Assembly: GCA_017533825.1 (NCBI GenBank)
Contig: JAFWIE010000008.1
Coordinates: 62,001 to 126,000, forward strand
Direction of reading: 5' to 3'
Origin: Atopobiaceae bacterium
GTDB lineage: Bacteria; Actinomycetota; Coriobacteriia; Coriobacteriales; Atopobiaceae
Length of the DNA stretch: 64,000 nucleotides
Both the position numbers and the translations under genes were made by a program. Below the pieces are notes generated by a model that was given only the letters and a program-made list of their open reading frames with translations, searched no databases and had not been told where the DNA came from. Position 1 is the first letter of the stretch, and each line of letters opens with the position of its first letter. Below are positions 18,828-27,615 of the stretch, one piece after another.

Positions 18828-19145
18828 CTATGTAGCCATTTCCCGACTAGCGGTTTTCTTTTCAGTGAACTCTGTGTCGAGCTCGCTCAAAGCATCTCTA
18901 TACAATTCACCCTCGTCATTGCGGAAACCAATCGCGATAACATCGTCAATTGCCGAACGATCGAATAGAATGTGACCTTCAACGCCTGTGAGTCCTTGAG
19001 GATATGGCACCGCGCCGTAGTCCCAAAGCACGTTGTCTGATGGGTCACTCACCATATATGCCATGATGAGAACCAACCCATCATAGTCCTTTAGATGCAC
19101 AACGCTACCGATGGGAAGCCAGCCCTCAATTAGTATCTCGCTCAT
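18828..19145 (-). CDS. DUF4176 family protein
   Basis: This 105-residue protein has the DUF4176 pattern: W-L-P-I-G-S-V-V-H-L-K, then L-W-D-Y-G-A-V-P-Y-P-Q-G and a late F-D-R-S-A-I-D-D-V...G-F-R. DUF4176 proteins are typical small members of type VII LXG modules, possibly chaperones or accessory factors. The ATG follows AGGAGGAACG on the - strand. It is the last gene of the - strand module and is paralogous to the first one at 22462-22749. Confidence 0.8.
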   Translation of the reverse strand: MSEILIEGWLPIGSVVHLKDYDGLVLIMAYMVSDPSDNVLWDYGAVPYPQGLTGVEGHILFDRSAIDDVIAIGFRNDEGELYRDALSELDTEFTEKKTASREMAT

Positions 19146-19164
19146 CGTTCCTCCTGGTAAAGAG

Positions 19165-19647
19165 TTATTGTCTATATGCTTGATCTATTGCTATGCGAGT
19201 GCGATATGCCGCATTCCGAGCAGAGGAAGCTTTGCTTCGTTGTGTGGCTGCCTGATTTCTATAGCTTGATATCTGCGCGCTAAGGGAGCTGCTTCTTTGC
19301 TCAAGACTCTGGACAAGCTCGAGTGCGGCCTTCGCTGCGGAAGAAGCATAGCCTTCGTCGTCAGCAGTGATGCTGTCAGCCACTGAAGAGAATTCTTTTG
19401 TTACTCCTAGCGCAGAGTCTATTTTTTGTGCATATTGCCTGAAGTCATTGCAGTCTTCCTTCTGCTGGGCCACCACTCTATCACAAGCTGCTTTTGCATT
19501 TCGTGCTCGTGAGAGTTGATCATTTATGAAATTAAGAGTACCTTGTGCACTGTTTGCCATCGAGTCGAATTCAGCCGCTTGCTGTTCGTACTGTGTGGCC
19601 ATGGCGTTCTGCTGATTCAGGGTTCTTTGCAACTGATATACGTCCAT
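19165..19647 (-). CDS. Coiled-coil type VII module protein
   Basis: This 160-residue protein is almost entirely helical, with Gln/Ala/Ser-rich heptads (QLQRTLNQQNAMATQYEQQ; later SLSAQISSYRNQAATQRSKA). It has no signal peptide or membrane segment. It lies between the EspG-like gene and a DUF4176 gene and is similar in type to the coiled-coil protein ending at 18612 on the other strand. It is probably a structural partner of a secreted helical protein. Confidence 0.65.
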   Translation of the reverse strand: MDVYQLQRTLNQQNAMATQYEQQAAEFDSMANSAQGTLNFINDQLSRARNAKAACDRVVAQQKEDCNDFRQYAQKIDSALGVTKEFSSVADSITADDEGYASSAAKAALELVQSLEQRSSSLSAQISSYRNQAATQRSKASSARNAAYRTRIAIDQAYRQ

Positions 19648-19660
19648 GATTCACCTTCGC

Positions 19661-20620
19661 TTATTGCTGGCTGTTTGGATTATCATCAACCGAAAGAAGA
19701 ATCTCAACGAGCCGGATTTCGTTTGCAATGAAGTCACCTGTAACGAACTGTCCGGTCTTACGTAGTTCGTCGTGTTCCCACCAATCATCTGGATCTTGTG
19801 CTCGTGGCGATCGCTCAATCGAAAAGGCAAAGCCCATTGTAGGGAAGAGTCTAGTCATACGTGTTCTTAAAGGTCCGGAGGTGGGAGTTGCCGTGCGAAT
19901 CCCACCTAAAGTTCCGTAGGTACATCCTCGGAAATCCTGTGTCGAATACTCCAGCATGGGTTTTTCATCTCTGTCTCCCCATCTGTTCTGAGCGGCTAGG
20001 CCTTCTTGCTGCCACCAAGAGCCCACTTTGAGTATGCGCGAGATGTCAAAATTGAATCTTTCAGCGACAGAAACAAGGTAATCATCGTCTCCTTGCAACG
20101 CGGCGCGAATCCAAGCCCCATCTGAATCGTCCGGCACAACGATATGTTCGTCCGGAGCGCTTGTAATAAATCGACTACTCACTTTGTGCAGCGAAAGGAC
20201 TGCATCAACTAACTGATCCTTAGATTGCAGGGACGTGAGCGACCATCCGCCATATAACCCACGTCGTCTCTCTACAAGCGTAGAAAAATCGTCGTACACA
20301 TATACGCATGCTTGGCGCTCATCGGCATTCCCGTCGATTGGAGAGTCCGCATCTGAAACATAGATGCCAGGACTCATAAGTGGTACGAGTGTCTTCTTCA
20401 GCGCGGGAGATGGATTGCCCTCAGCATCTACTAAGCCCGAAGCCTTATGCTTGCGTACCAGCTTCCTGCGCCATTCGTCTAAAACTCTACGCTCACGACC
20501 TATGTGGTGCTCAACCATTGAAGGTTCGCAGCAAAACAGCGCGATATCAAATCCAGACAAAAGAACGAATAGGTCTTCTGACGAAAACCGTATGCTTTGT
20601 GCTTTGCCGGATAGGTCCAT
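19661..20620 (-). CDS. EspG-like ESX secretion-associated protein (putative chaperone)
   Basis: The 319-residue form starts at an ATG preceded by AAAGGAG with eight-base spacing; upstream ATGs extend it by 5 or 10 residues without better sites. The layout resembles mycobacterial EspG: an N-terminal helix (FSSEDLFVLL), the ASGLVDAEGNPSPALKKTL segment followed by L-M-S-P-G-I-Y-V, a D-F-S-T-L-V-E-R-R-R strand pair and a final region with G-G-I-R-T-A-T. EspG chaperones bind helical ESX substrates in the cytosol. Its place in an LXG/DUF4176 module is unusual and supports a client-loading role. The call rests on pattern only. Confidence 0.5.
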   Translation of the reverse strand: MDLSGKAQSIRFSSEDLFVLLSGFDIALFCCEPSMVEHHIGRERRVLDEWRRKLVRKHKASGLVDAEGNPSPALKKTLVPLMSPGIYVSDADSPIDGNADERQACVYVYDDFSTLVERRRGLYGGWSLTSLQSKDQLVDAVLSLHKVSSRFITSAPDEHIVVPDDSDGAWIRAALQGDDDYLVSVAERFNFDISRILKVGSWWQQEGLAAQNRWGDRDEKPMLEYSTQDFRGCTYGTLGGIRTATPTSGPLRTRMTRLFPTMGFAFSIERSPRAQDPDDWWEHDELRKTGQFVTGDFIANEIRLVEILLSVDDNPNSQQ

Positions 20621-20679
20621 GTGTGCGGCTCCTTTCATGAGGAGTAACAACTGATCTCACAGATAGCTTCATTTTGGGG

Positions 20680-21978
20680 CTAACTTCCCCAAAGCTTTTT
20701 CCATCCATTTGAGATGAACTTTCCTGCGCTACGATAGACGTTACCAACCGCTTTAACAGCCTTGTCATGGAAACCTGAATTCTTTGACCACTCACTCAGC
20801 TTGTTAATTCCATAGTCGGCGGCAACGCCTATTACAAAGCCAATGGCAGCTCCAGCGATTGTTCCAACGACTGGGCATACCGCGGTACCAATAGCGGCAC
20901 CGGCTTTTGTTCCAACGGCAACCGCAGCTTTACCCGCTACAAACTTTGCTGCCTCAGATGCGGTCTGCAACGTTCCAGCTGCCATCTTATCGGCAGTATC
21001 GCCTTCCTGCGAATTATACGCATCGACGATTGCGAAGCCACTCGTAATGAAGGTGAGGGCAGTGCCTACGTAACCAAGTATTTTGCCGGCGCTCTTGACA
21101 CGTGTGGTGGTCTTACTGGCACCCGTGATGGACTCAGTAGTAGAGGCCGCATTAGATCCTGCTTTCTGCGCCTCTGCTCCAGTCTTTAATCCTTGCCATG
21201 CCTCTTTCCATTTCGAAGGACGCGCAAAGTCAAAAGTGCCTTTGAAGACTCCCTCATATTTCTTGACGCTATGTGACTTGTCAATTAATGAACCGAAGAA
21301 GCCAGCGACAGTTGCAATATGTTTTGGAATACCGGTGACAGACTTCCAGTCAGAAAAGAAGTCCTTCACCTTGTCATACCCACTTTTCTCCGGGAAACGA
21401 TCCGTTCCGATTTTCTTTGAATAACTACTCTCGAACTCTTTAACGGCTTGTTTATACGTTTTATAGCACGTATAGGAGTTTTCGAGCTTGATTTTCTTGC
21501 CTCGTGCGCTTGCCTCAAGTGTTGACAAATCAGTTGAAATCCTCAGTGATCCATCAAGTCCCCTGAGGGCAGCTTGCGCGTTAGTTATTTCTTGAATGAG
21601 GGCGTCTGCAGATGCCAAACTGGTTTGGTAGTAACTACGTACATTTATGTCGCTATCCAGAATCACTGAGTCTCCATCGAGTGCCGTTAGGCCAAAGGAC
21701 CCAAATACTTGGCCCTGCTTCTGTTTCAGATCGATGAGATCGGCATGCGATTCCGCATACGAACTGGTCGCTTTTTCAAGTTCGTCCTGTATCACTCCAA
21801 CCCTGCGCTTGAAACGACTTGTCGTGTAAGAGGCGCTCTTTATCCAATTTCCGTTTGCCTTGCCGAGAAGTGAGTTGATAGATGCTTCTGTCCGGGTCTT
21901 GACAACGCGGATATCCTGCGTTGCTTGCAAAAGATCTTGAGTCACCGATTCAAAACTGCTTATGCTGACCTTAAACAT
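20680..21978 (-). CDS. LXG-like type VII substrate with glycine-zipper membrane-active C-terminus
   Basis: This 432-residue protein starts at an ATG after ATAGGACG (an in-frame ATG 15 bases earlier is possible). Residues 1-200 are helices with the length of an LXG targeting domain. A Lys-rich linker follows. The C-terminal part alternates Gly/Ala hydrophobic segments (GYVGTALTFITSGFAIV and VGTKAGAAIGTAVCPVVGTI, then AGAAIGFVIGVAADYG), which is a glycine-zipper pattern seen in membrane-inserting toxins. It probably attacks or inserts into membranes. No obvious immunity gene sits beside it; a membrane protein with several helices would be expected but is not seen. Confidence 0.6.
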   Translation of the reverse strand: MFKVSISSFESVTQDLLQATQDIRVVKTRTEASINSLLGKANGNWIKSASYTTSRFKRRVGVIQDELEKATSSYAESHADLIDLKQKQGQVFGSFGLTALDGDSVILDSDINVRSYYQTSLASADALIQEITNAQAALRGLDGSLRISTDLSTLEASARGKKIKLENSYTCYKTYKQAVKEFESSYSKKIGTDRFPEKSGYDKVKDFFSDWKSVTGIPKHIATVAGFFGSLIDKSHSVKKYEGVFKGTFDFARPSKWKEAWQGLKTGAEAQKAGSNAASTTESITGASKTTTRVKSAGKILGYVGTALTFITSGFAIVDAYNSQEGDTADKMAAGTLQTASEAAKFVAGKAAVAVGTKAGAAIGTAVCPVVGTIAGAAIGFVIGVAADYGINKLSEWSKNSGFHDKAVKAVGNVYRSAGKFISNGWKKLWGS

Positions 21979-22123
21979 TGCTCGTCCTATCACTTATCGA
22001 TGCTGCCGTTATTTGCTCGCCAAATAATGTGAATGGGTCCGTTGATACTTTGTGCCATGCAGCTTTGTCTGCTGCTGCTGTGCTATCGAAAGCGCTACCT
22101 GATTCCGACTTCTCCGACTTGCC

Positions 22124-22426
22124 TTATGGTGCAAAGCTAGCCTTCAAATCCTTCGCGGCCTTTTCGTCTGCTGCCGTCATCTTTGATGCCGCCCAAACGA
22201 ACTGGTATGCAACCTCGGTATCCCAGCCCTGAAGCTCTTCAAAGAGTTTCCCTAAACGTTTGAATGCCTCTTTTGCGTTAAACACTGCTTCGCCATCACA
22301 GGAGCTAAGACGCTTTTGTGAAGACTGTGCTTTTGTGTATGCGTCGGTAACTAGGTCCTTGAGCGATTCTATATCACGTGCGACTTTGAGTGTCGCATCA
22401 TAGTCCAACTGAATTGTTCCAGCCAT
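22124..22426 (-). CDS. Small helical type VII partner protein
   Basis: This 100-residue, all-helical WXG100-sized protein (MAGTIQLDYDATLKVARDIE; central turn at L-S-S-C-D-G-E-A; a G-W-D motif near residue 68) lies upstream of the glycine-zipper protein in the - strand module. The ATG follows GAGGTGGCTTACGC. It is probably the helical partner that completes the export signal of the large substrate. Confidence 0.7.
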   Translation of the reverse strand: MAGTIQLDYDATLKVARDIESLKDLVTDAYTKAQSSQKRLSSCDGEAVFNAKEAFKRLGKLFEELQGWDTEVAYQFVWAASKMTAADEKAAKDLKASFAP

Positions 22427-22461
22427 GCGTAAGCCACCTCACTTCACCACGGCGAACGTTG

Positions 22462-22749
22462 CTATTCTTGTGGATTGGATTCACTCTTCAGTGATTCCAA
22501 ATACTCTTCGAACGCGAGTCCCTCGGCATCGCGATGTCCCAACTGATACACTTCGTCAACGGATTCCTTATTGATAAACAAGTCTTCGGCAGTACGCTTG
22601 CCCTCGGGATAAGGGCAACACACATAGTCCCAAACAACACGAGTGTTTCCGTCTATTGCCAAAAACCCAATAATCATGACGAGACGATTGCCGCCTTTGA
22701 TAGATACTACTGAACCAAGTGGAAGCCAGTCCTTGTTTGGGTCAAGCAT
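22462..22749 (-). CDS. DUF4176 family protein (first gene of - strand module)
   Basis: The 95-residue form starts at ATG 22749 preceded by AAGGAGGACCC; a longer frame to 22794 lacks a site. It carries D-W-L-P-L-G-S-V-V-S-I-K, V-W-D-Y-V-C-C-P-Y-P-E-G-K and G-H-R-D-A-E-G, as in the paralogue at 18828-19145. It leads the - strand operon that runs to 18828. AT-rich sequence upstream at 22795-22860 (including TATATT) probably holds the promoter, but no clear -35 box was found. Confidence 0.8.
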   Translation of the reverse strand: MLDPNKDWLPLGSVVSIKGGNRLVMIIGFLAIDGNTRVVWDYVCCPYPEGKRTAEDLFINKESVDEVYQLGHRDAEGLAFEEYLESLKSESNPQE

Positions 22750-22917
22750 AGGGTCCTCCTTGCTCCCAAGGTACGGTTGTGTACGTACTTTCACTTTAAT
22801 ATATCTTTGAATCTAGAATCAGGCTGCTGCAATGAAAGAAACGAATGTTTGCGTGTAATAAACTACGACTTCTTCTGTTTAGCCGCTTTGTGCTACCATC
22901 TATAACTTCTTCCGAAC

Positions 22918-23600
22918 TCATTGCGTGCCTCGATCGTAGATCGCTCCGGGATTCGCAGGTTTCTCTCGAGTCATTTGCCAAGGGCGTGCATGTCGCGCAT
23001 GCACCGCCGCCTCGGTGAAGCCCGTGTACTCTGCCAGCTCCAGCGGGCGTACCATGGAGTACTCGTCAAACATGTTGAGTGTGGAATGCCGACCATATTT
23101 CTTTATGGGCAGTATTCCGGTCATGTAGGAAAACGCTATGAACTGCTTGTCCTTGAGCCAATCCCGCAGGAAGTCGAGGTAGGCACGTTACCCCCATCTC
23201 GTCATCGCGACGTTCGCGCATGGGGGCGCCCCATTCGTCGATGGCCACGACGAACTGGCGGTCAGTGTGCTCATACACGTCGCTCATCGTAATCGCGAGG
23301 TCACCTTTGTGGAAGTAGTCAGCAGCGGGGTACTCACGCACGAGGTCGCGCACCACGAGCTACTGCATGCGATCGATGCACACCGCAATTGACTTGTCTT
23401 GCTTAAGGAACTCCGTCACCGTGATGCGCAACACATCAAAGGCTCCTAGATAGGCGTCCCAGGCGAGAGATGCTCACGTACTTGCGTTTCGTCCTCGCAA
23501 CTGAGTTGAGGTAGCGCGCCACTGGAGTCTTGTCTACGTAAATCTCGGATCTAAGCGGCTTGGCAAATGCGCTGCTTCCCGGATTCAGGTACGCGCCCAT
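22918..23600 (-). pseudogene. Decayed AAA-ATPase-like / PD-(D/E)XK family gene
   Basis: Pieces of one gene of the predicted AAA-ATPase family (pfam09820 type) occur in order on the - strand but in different frames. They are the N-terminus GAYLNPGSSAFAKPLRSEIY followed by V-D-K-T, the middle QFVVAIDEWGAPMRERRDDE and the T-G-I-L-P-I-K-K-Y-G...N-M-F-D-E-Y-S-M-V segment. The P-loop region is broken, there is an in-frame stop near 23360, a frameshift near 23180, and the C-terminal nuclease part is missing. These families are often multicopy and mobile in gut bacteria. Confidence 0.8.
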
Positions 23601-23690
23601 GATTCTCCCCGGAACGACCAATTGCTTTCTATGATACAACGGTGTTGCGCATTGGCTGAAAACCCATGCTGTGTTTCGGGGGGAGTGCGC

Positions 23691-25208
23691 CTATGAGGCG
23701 CTCGATATCGTAACGGGGCTGACAGGTGAGATTGTCAACGGTTCGATCTCGATATCATGGACAGTGAACTGTACGATATGCGACGTAACCGAGAGTTCGA
23801 CGCCCGTCACCTTGTCCGGTGAGGTCAGCTTGAGGGTTGCAGTAAACGATCGACTCTCCATGGGCTTGTACTCCACGAATCCCGACACGTCGCTTTCAGC
23901 GGCACACTCATTTGGTAGCTGCTGGTTGCTGCGCTCGGCCGTCTTAAGCTTCCCGGCATCCTCGACGTAAGTATCGGAATCCTGCTCGATGACGGGCGTC
24001 TCGAATCCAATTGGTGCCGAGCGATCGTTCTTTATGGTGTAGTACACGCGCGTCTCGTCCTCTGCAAACTCGACCTTGTCCACCGTAAGGGTGACGTTGC
24101 TCTGCGTGTCGGACTGCTTGACGTCAACCGACTCGGTGGTAGGGCTTGCGTAATCAACGTATGTGGCGGTTGTGAGCGTGGCATCCTTCAGGTATCCCTT
24201 TCCGTCCTTCGCATCGAGTGTACCCTCCGCAAACACGTAGGATTCCTCTGTGACTTCGCCACTCAGCAGCGACTGCTCGCTCTCGGGCAGAAGAAGGAAG
24301 TCCTCATGCCCACTCGGATGGAGAAGATAGACCGCTCCGTCGAAGAGCTCTTGCGATGAGTCGGGGGCCATCGTGATGGCGGCGCAGAGCTTCACCGTCT
24401 CGCCTCTGTGGCTGTCGGGGTCGGCCAGCGCGGCTGCAACATCCTCGTCGTTGACGGAAGACTCCTCTTTTGCCTCATCTTCGTCGGTTGATTCGCTGAC
24501 TTCTTGTTGGTCGATTGCATCGGCAGGCACCTGTTGATTTGCGGGCGTGGAGGTGTTTGAGGCGCTTGGACCCTCATCCTCTCCAGGCCCGAATATGGCA
24601 ATGCCAGCAATAGCGAACACCGCAACCACTACGACAGCAACGAGAGCTATTGCGATTGGTTTGCGCGTTTTCCTGTCGTGCGTGGGCTGAGCGAGCGATT
24701 GCGACTCCGCATTTTCCCGCTCGCCGATGACGTTGGAATCGACTGTAGGAGTTGGCTCCTCGGACATCGGCAGCCTGTGGCATGGCTCGAGCATCCGCGC
24801 GCCTTCGACCTTGCGATAGAACTGATCCCCCTCGTCGTAGCTCTGCATAAACACGGCTTGGTACGACATGAGAGCAAGCTTGAGGCCATGGTCAATCTGA
24901 ACATCCTCAAGGTAGATGGTAAGGACGGGAATCTTTGTGTCGCGTGCAAACATTATCTCCTCGCGACAGTTTTGCGAGGAGATTGAATTCTCAGATAGAA
25001 ACGAAATCACGGCACTTGCGGCACTGAGGTGTTCGCCGATGTTGCTGATCCACTCTGATCCCGGGTCGATGCCCTCATCAAACCAGATGCGAAACCCATC
25101 AGCCGCAAGTCGCTCGATTACGGGAAACACTCGGTCGCTATCGCGATGGGCATAGCTGATGAAAATGTATTGTTCTGGGCCCTCGTAGGAAACGGCTTTG
25201 CAACGCAT
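23691..25208 (-). CDS. TIR-domain membrane protein with DUF4352-like outer domain
   Basis: This protein of about 505 residues starts at the ATG after GGAGGG (an alternative start is at 25226). Residues 12-145 form a TIR domain of the TIR_2 type (YIFISYAHRDSDRVFPVIE; G-F-R-I-W-F-D-E-G-I; S-Q-N-C-R-E-E-I). One transmembrane helix spans about 181-206, after basic residues, so the TIR domain is cytosolic. The outside part has an acidic linker, an OB-like region (R-G-E-T-V-K-L-C-A-A-I) and a C-terminal beta-sandwich of DUF4352 type (VTLTVDKVEFAEDETRVYYT). Bacterial TIR domains cleave or bind NAD-type nucleotides. It diverges from the RyR/TIR pair to the right. Confidence 0.83.
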   Translation of the reverse strand: MRCKAVSYEGPEQYIFISYAHRDSDRVFPVIERLAADGFRIWFDEGIDPGSEWISNIGEHLSAASAVISFLSENSISSQNCREEIMFARDTKIPVLTIYLEDVQIDHGLKLALMSYQAVFMQSYDEGDQFYRKVEGARMLEPCHRLPMSEEPTPTVDSNVIGERENAESQSLAQPTHDRKTRKPIAIALVAVVVVAVFAIAGIAIFGPGEDEGPSASNTSTPANQQVPADAIDQQEVSESTDEDEAKEESSVNDEDVAAALADPDSHRGETVKLCAAITMAPDSSQELFDGAVYLLHPSGHEDFLLLPESEQSLLSGEVTEESYVFAEGTLDAKDGKGYLKDATLTTATYVDYASPTTESVDVKQSDTQSNVTLTVDKVEFAEDETRVYYTIKNDRSAPIGFETPVIEQDSDTYVEDAGKLKTAERSNQQLPNECAAESDVSGFVEYKPMESRSFTATLKLTSPDKVTGVELSVTSHIVQFTVHDIEIEPLTISPVSPVTISSAS

Positions 25209-25535
25209 TCTTTCTGAACCCTCCAAGCAGACGCAATCAAGTTAAGACTTCGTTTGTCGGCTCAGGTATCTACCACTCAATTACGCGGCGATGTGTGCGA
25301 GGCCATCTTCCGGCCTCTCCGACCTCATACCTCTCCATTATACTTTCAGCTGACTCCGTTACGTACCTTCGAATCTGCCAGGTGCGTGCTGCAATCGCGT
25401 TCCACTATGTCGTGATTCAAATAGTTACATTCTTGAGCACGCATTCGTCATCCTTGGCGTGGGTTTTTGATTCATGTGTATACTCATATAGGCAATGCAT
25501 CTTTTGCACGATTTGTCCGAACTGGAGATTATACC
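25209..25535. promoter_or_regulatory. Divergent promoter region of the TIR island
   Basis: This is a 327-base gap between divergent genes. On the + strand an extended -10 (TGTG TATACT, hexamer 25479-25484) has a weak TTGGCG at 25454-25459 with 19-base spacing. The ribosome site for the + gene is GGAGA at 25524-25528. No gene is seen in the gap. Confidence 0.4.
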
Positions 25536-27605
25536 ATGCCGCAGGGAGCCATATTGATTGCCGGGTTCGTCGTCTCTGCAGCAATGCTGGCAGTGAGTGT
25601 CGCGCTATACATATGGACCAAACGTTGCCGCCTGTCTGGTGCGGGCTTGAGTCCTTGGCATAGGCTTTGTGTTTGCGTCTTTGCGTCGGTCTATGTGTTT
25701 GAGCTCTCGCAGGTTCTAGGCGAGCTCGTGGTGGCAGACTCTCCTTTGCTCCAGACGCTCTTCTCAGCTGTGCAGATGTTCTTGCTCGAGAAGGATATCG
25801 ATCTCGATACAGATGCAATTCGCATGGCATTGGGCGAACTCGCACAGCCTTACATTACATATAACGCTCTGCTGTATTTGTTGGCGCCGCTAACCACGCT
25901 CAGTGCGGCTCTTGTCCTGTTTTCCAAGTATGTGTCGCTGCCCCTGCTACGCCTACAGTCACGTCGAAGGGAAGTGTTTTTGTTCTCAGACCTTACCGAG
26001 GACTCACTCGAGCTTGCGACGAGCGTGGCGTCGCATGATGCGACGTTCGTGGTGGCGTTTGCCGATGTTGATTCATGTGAGGATGAGGAGCTGGTGCTTC
26101 AGGCGCGTGAGGCGCGATTCTTGTGCCTTTCCGAGAGTATCTCCACGCTCCTGTCGTGGTGTTCCCGGCGGGCAACACTGCATGTGGTTCTCTCGTCCGG
26201 CAATGAGGTGAGCAACTTACATAATACGCTTGCGGTTGTAAGCATGCTTGCCGAGCATGCCAGCGCAGATCAAAACATTACGATACATGCAGTCTCGGAC
26301 ACGACTGCCATCGACAACTACGTGGATGCTGCATCGGAAATAGCCGTCAGGTCCAACGCCAACATTCGCATCAGGCGTATCAACAAGACCGCCGACCTGG
26401 TGCGACAGCTGCTTCTGAGCAATCCGCTCTTTTTGCCCGGACTTCCCACGGACGACTCACGTGACCTTTATGAGGGAAGACAGCGTCACGTAATCATCGT
26501 GGGTCACGATGACCTGTGCTACGAGTTTTTGAAAGGTGCTCTATGGTGCGGGCGGGCCAAGGGCCTCGCGATGCGCATAGAGCTCATCGACGAATCGGCG
26601 CAGGAGCTCGAGCGACGGCTTGCGTTTGAATGCCCTGAGTTGCATGCCTTGGCAGGAACGGAATACGACTTGAGGTTCTTCGACCTTGATCCGATGTCAG
26701 ACGGGTTGTTGCGTCACCTTGGGCAGTGTGCGGCGAGTGTGAGCTATGTGCTCTTGTCGCTCGATGACGAATTGGTGGGCATACACGTTGCCAAGCGCGT
26801 GCGCGAAACGCTGGAGCGGGAGCGTATCGCGCTGGGCATCTCGTCTCCCTCCGTGCCGCTTGTCGCCGTGCGCGTTGCCGACACGTTGCTCGCCCAGACA
26901 CTCGCCAAGGCGCAAGTGCCAAAGGGACAGTCGTACGGGCTCGTTGCCGTGGGAAGCCGTGAGTCTCTCCTCTCGTACAAGAGCGTGTTTCACCCCACGC
27001 TTGAGACATGGGCACGCAACCTTAACCGCGCCTATTGGGGCTACTTCGACCTTCCCGTTGGCGAGGAGCGGGAGGCGTTGGGCGTCGCGGCGGATGAGGC
27101 CTACGAGCGTCTGGAGTACAACCGCAACTCATCCATGGCGTCGGCAATCTTCCTCAAATACGATCTGTATTCGTTTTGCCGGACGATTGCCTCGGGGGAG
27201 TGTGAGCTCCTTTCCACCGAGGATCTTCCGGATGCCCAAGATTGGCAGCTGTCGCTGGATGACGCCGCGTTTGGCAAAGTGGTTGATGCCTATGAAGCGT
27301 ACGTGCGCGAAGGCAACACCGACTGGCTTCAGCGCTTGGAGCACGAGCGATGGAACGGCTACGTTCGAACGCTCGGGTTCTGTCGTGCCTCCGAGGACGA
27401 GTACCGCGCATTCTTTCCTCGGACGCATAACGATCAGGACCAGTTGGCTCGTCTTCACATTTGCCTCGTTTCTTATGATGACCTCGATCGGGTAGATGCT
27501 ATGGTTGAGCGCGTGGAGGGTAGTCCAAGGGCCAAGGGCTTTAAGGATGTGGACAAGGCGGTCATAGGGCACTTGCCTCAGATTGTGCGCTCCACGAGAG
27601 GCTAG
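25536..27605 (+). CDS. Membrane protein with Rossmann (RCK/TrkA-like) domains and C-terminal RyR domain
   Basis: The 689-residue form starts at ATG 25536 with GGAGA seven bases upstream. Three hydrophobic segments lie in the first 135 residues, so the bulk is cytosolic. Two Rossmann-like domains follow, the second beginning H-V-I-I-V-G-H-D-D-L and continuing to I-E-L-I-D-E-S, like TrkA-N/RCK NAD-binding domains. The last 170 residues match the bacterial RyR domain: SSMASAIFLKYDLYSF, L-E-H-E-R-W-N-G-Y, H-N-D-Q-D-Q-L-A-R-L-H, and a final D-V-D-K-A-V-I-G-H-L-P. The next gene, a TIR protein, starts ten bases after the stop. This suggests a nucleotide- or ligand-sensing membrane unit paired with a TIR enzyme. 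Confidence 0.7.
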   Translation: MPQGAILIAGFVVSAAMLAVSVALYIWTKRCRLSGAGLSPWHRLCVCVFASVYVFELSQVLGELVVADSPLLQTLFSAVQMFLLEKDIDLDTDAIRMALGELAQPYITYNALLYLLAPLTTLSAALVLFSKYVSLPLLRLQSRRREVFLFSDLTEDSLELATSVASHDATFVVAFADVDSCEDEELVLQAREARFLCLSESISTLLSWCSRRATLHVVLSSGNEVSNLHNTLAVVSMLAEHASADQNITIHAVSDTTAIDNYVDAASEIAVRSNANIRIRRINKTADLVRQLLLSNPLFLPGLPTDDSRDLYEGRQRHVIIVGHDDLCYEFLKGALWCGRAKGLAMRIELIDESAQELERRLAFECPELHALAGTEYDLRFFDLDPMSDGLLRHLGQCAASVSYVLLSLDDELVGIHVAKRVRETLERERIALGISSPSVPLVAVRVADTLLAQTLAKAQVPKGQSYGLVAVGSRESLLSYKSVFHPTLETWARNLNRAYWGYFDLPVGEEREALGVAADEAYERLEYNRNSSMASAIFLKYDLYSFCRTIASGECELLSTEDLPDAQDWQLSLDDAAFGKVVDAYEAYVREGNTDWLQRLEHERWNGYVRTLGFCRASEDEYRAFFPRTHNDQDQLARLHICLVSYDDLDRVDAMVERVEGSPRAKGFKDVDKAVIGHLPQIVRSTRG

Positions 27606-27615
27606 GGAGCACGCC

